This document shows, piece after piece, positions 62,406 to 64,000 of a DNA stretch of 64,000 nt. Position numbers and translations under genes: made by a program. The first letter of the stretch is position 1; the number at the start of each line of letters is the position of its first letter. The DNA is from Limimaricola sp. G21655-S1 (lineage in GTDB: Bacteria > Pseudomonadota > Alphaproteobacteria > Rhodobacterales > Rhodobacteraceae), in assembly GCF_027213785.1 (NCBI RefSeq), contig NZ_JAPWGO010000005.1, positions 1 to 64,000 of the forward strand, in the 5' to 3' direction. The notes under the pieces were generated by a model. That model saw only the letters and a program-made list of their open reading frames with translations, was not told the DNA's origin and did no database searches.

Positions 62406-62996
62406 TCAACCAGAAAAGCCGAAGTGCCACGCGGCCACAGGCACGGCGAGCAGCAGGAGCATGGAGGCAATCACCACGATCCCGTCGCGAGTTAGAAACC
62501 CGGCCGCGAAAAGGGCGATGACGGCCGAGGCAATGGATCCCGAGGTCGGAATGATCTCCATGAACGGCATGAACAGGGTCAGCCCGAGGATCAGCAGGAG
62601 CGGAAGCCAGAGCCAGGGCCGGTGAAAGAGGAAGGTGAGCCGGCTCTTCAGGAAGCGCTCCACGAACCGGACCGGCCCGCGAAGCCATCCGATCCCCTTG
62701 CACAGCTTCGCCCGCGACATCTCGCGTTGCGTCACGAAGTCCGGCAGCCAGACGCAGTCCCGTCCCGCGATCATCTGCACCACCAGGACGAAGACGATGG
62801 CGGCCACGGTGGCGGTGATGCCGGGAATGGCGCTGGCGGGCGATGTCGAGATCAGCGAGAAGACCAGCATCAATGAGGCGAACGAGCGATGCCCCAGCTT
62901 GGCGATCACCGTCTCCACCTTGACGCTCTCGCTTTCGATGGAGCTTTCCAGCTGGTCGAGGACCTCGCTGAGGGCCCGATTGCGCGGACGTGCCAT
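62406..62996 (-). CDS. ExoD-family membrane protein
   Basis: A 196-residue protein with four or five membrane helices. 'LGHRSFASLMLVFSLISTSP' and 'FMEIIPTSGSIASAVIALFA' match the ExoD (exopolysaccharide synthesis) family, first described from Rhizobium mutants with altered exopolysaccharide and alkali sensitivity. The biochemical role is unknown. It is a single gene on the minus strand. Confidence 0.9.
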   Translation of the reverse strand: MARPRNRALSEVLDQLESSIESESVKVETVIAKLGHRSFASLMLVFSLISTSPASAIPGITATVAAIVFVLVVQMIAGRDCVWLPDFVTQREMSRAKLCKGIGWLRGPVRFVERFLKSRLTFLFHRPWLWLPLLLILGLTLFMPFMEIIPTSGSIASAVIALFAAGFLTRDGIVVIASMLLLLAVPVAAWHFGFSG

Positions 62997-63086
62997 CGTG
63001 GTTTCTCCGTCTCAGCACGAGCCCATCCTGCGCGGGGAGAGCCCTGTATGATTCTTGGCATGCCGACCCAGCGCCGGTCATGAGGC

Positions 63087-63116
63087 CACCCCGCCGACCT
63101 CGGGATCGGCGGGGTG
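63087..63116 (-). terminator. hairpin after the PRC-barrel gene
   Basis: An eleven-base-pair stem CACCCCGCCGA / TCGGCGGGGTG around an eight-base loop, 35 bases after the stop of the PRC-barrel gene. It has no T-run, so it may stabilise the mRNA end or terminate with Rho. Confidence 0.5.
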
Positions 63117-63151
63117 CAGGTTAAGCAAAGCAAAGATCGGCGAGACGCGGA

Positions 63152-64000
63152 TCAGCTGCCCAGGCGCTCGTAGTCGAACCGCTCCAGCTCACTGACCTCA
63201 TCTTCGCTGTAGGGCAAATCGTAGTACGGGCTGCCCGCATCCCAGCCCATGTCATAGTCATAGCCATAGAAGGGATAGGCCTGGTAGCCGGCGCCGTAGC
63301 CCGAGCTCGCATTGGCCACCACCGCGGCCACCTCGCCGTCGCGCAGGATCAGGTCGCTGATGTAGCCGTACTCGGAATAGAGATCGCCGTCCTGCAGGCG
63401 TGCGGAGTCGCCGATCAGCTCAGTCGCCCGCCAGGCGCGCAGGATGGTCGCATCATCCAGGCCAGAAACGACCTCTTCAGCCGCCTCTTCGGCGCTCACC
63501 GCATCGTAGGTCCACAGATCGTAGTCGCTGACATTCTCCTCGGTGACCGGCACCACGATCCCGTCGCCATCATCGGCCAGCGCCACCTCCTCGAAGGGGA
63601 TGCTCACATGGGTGTCGCCGATGTCCCAGAAGCCACCGACTTCGGCGATCACCGACAGCACGCGGCCGTCCGGGCCGATGAGAAGATCCTCGACATCGCC
63701 GATCTCCTCACCGGTGACGCCGTAGACCTCCATCTCGTCGATGAACTCCTCGGCGCTGATGCCGCCGGCATAGACATCGTCGTAGCTCCACTCGGAGAGC
63801 GAAATGACGTCATTCACCCGCAGCGTGTCCACCGGGTCATAGCCGAGGCTGTTGATCGCCGGGACGGCGTCGTACTCGACCTGCGAGATGGTGAGGTTGT
63901 CGTCGGAATCGTAGACGTCGTAGAGCACGGTGGCGAACTGCTCCTCGTCGAGCGGGCCGCCGCCCCAGCTGTCGAAGAGCCCGGCATTCACGACGCCGTC
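63152..64000 (-). CDS. exported acidic PRC-barrel protein (5' end outside window)
   Basis: At least 282 residues, the frame being open to the right edge; the GTG at 63991 is not a credible start. Two PRC-barrel-like domains are visible: 'GVTGEEIGDVEDLLIGPDGR' and 'YGYISDLILRDGEVAAVVAN'. Before them lies an EF-hand-like loop 'DSDDNLTISQVEY'. The protein is very acidic and ends with a Tyr/Gly-rich stretch. PRC-barrel proteins of this type are often stress-induced in alphaproteobacteria. Confidence 0.85.
   Translation of the reverse strand, partial: DGVVNAGLFDSWGGGPLDEEQFATVLYDVYDSDDNLTISQVEYDAVPAINSLGYDPVDTLRVNDVISLSEWSYDDVYAGGISAEEFIDEMEVYGVTGEEIGDVEDLLIGPDGRVLSVIAEVGGFWDIGDTHVSIPFEEVALADDGDGIVVPVTEENVSDYDLWTYDAVSAEEAAEEVVSGLDDATILRAWRATELIGDSARLQDGDLYSEYGYISDLILRDGEVAAVVANASSGYGAGYQAYPFYGYDYDMGWDAGSPYYDLPYSEDEVSELERFDYERLGS

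Noticed and set aside
1-64000. CRISPR array, prophage or conjugation genes
   Set aside because: No regularly spaced repeats, cas genes, phage structural genes or relaxase/type IV secretion genes were seen; mobile traces are limited to IS110, IS5 and IS3 sequences.

Overview
The window is GC-rich DNA with an alphaproteobacterial character. Recurring marks are HWE/HisKA_2 sensor kinases, DUF2934 and DUF2243 proteins, an HPP-CBS protein, a three-subunit membrane dehydrogenase (GMC flavoprotein, gluconate-dehydrogenase subunit-3-like protein, tri-heme cytochrome c), an ExoD protein and LuxR-type regulators. A Rhodobacterales-like organism fits best; this is inference, because there is no rRNA or other marker gene. 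The many transposase remnants, frameshifted paralogues, an extra HU/IHF gene and unrelated short operons suggest an accessory region such as a chromid, megaplasmid or genomic island.

Layout. 0-2.5 kb: the end of an IS110 transposase, a LysM protein and a degenerate IS5 transposase. 2.5-8.8 kb: an epimerase/SPW/VKOR fusion divergent from a cation/calcium exchanger, then a Crp-type regulator and a C69-like peptidase. 8.8-11 kb: a visibly AT-richer patch with a LysR regulator and small ORFs. 11-14.7 kb: phosphoketolase plus acetate kinase, translationally coupled. 15.7-19.9 kb: the dehydrogenase operon. 20.3-22.6 kb: a ferritin-like / lipid-kinase / inositol-phosphatase operon. 22.7-28.7 kb: two HWE histidine kinases and small membrane proteins. 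30-35 kb: HPP-CBS protein, IHF-like protein and DASS anion symporter. 35-38 kb: copper genes (YcnI, CopC-CopD fusion). 38-43.6 kb: MFS and DMT transporters, then a B12 ABC transporter behind a cobalamin riboswitch. 44-48.7 kb: RecD2 helicase, a divergent LuxR pair (one lacking the HTH) and a cupin. 49-51.5 kb: an orphan ATPase with an operator-like leader and IS3 debris. 51.5-64 kb: mostly small envelope and stress proteins, namely DUF2934, DUF2243, CutA, pyrophosphatase, EF-hand protein, antiporter, SurA-like protein, a phospholipase D broken by one stop codon, YrhK, a dienelactone hydrolase, ExoD and a PRC-barrel protein.

The unifying observation is a set of promoter-like sites of the form GGAAC-N16/17-(C/G)GTT (one ends CGTC). 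Most lie directly upstream of genes that otherwise look unrelated: the epimerase/VKOR fusion, the exchanger, the ferritin-like operon, a small membrane protein, DUF2243, the EF-hand protein and the SurA-like protein. This is the known pattern of the alphaproteobacterial general stress sigma factor EcfG. Together with two HWE kinases, the kinase class that feeds the PhyR-NepR-EcfG switch, it suggests the window carries a scattered general-stress regulon directed at the envelope, thiol redox, ion balance and phospholipids. Neither EcfG nor PhyR itself is in the window.

Other notable items are the amber codon exactly inside the first HKD motif of the phospholipase D, decayed second copies of two window genes (15.0 kb and 43.9 kb), and the HTH-less LuxR protein next to a full-length one.
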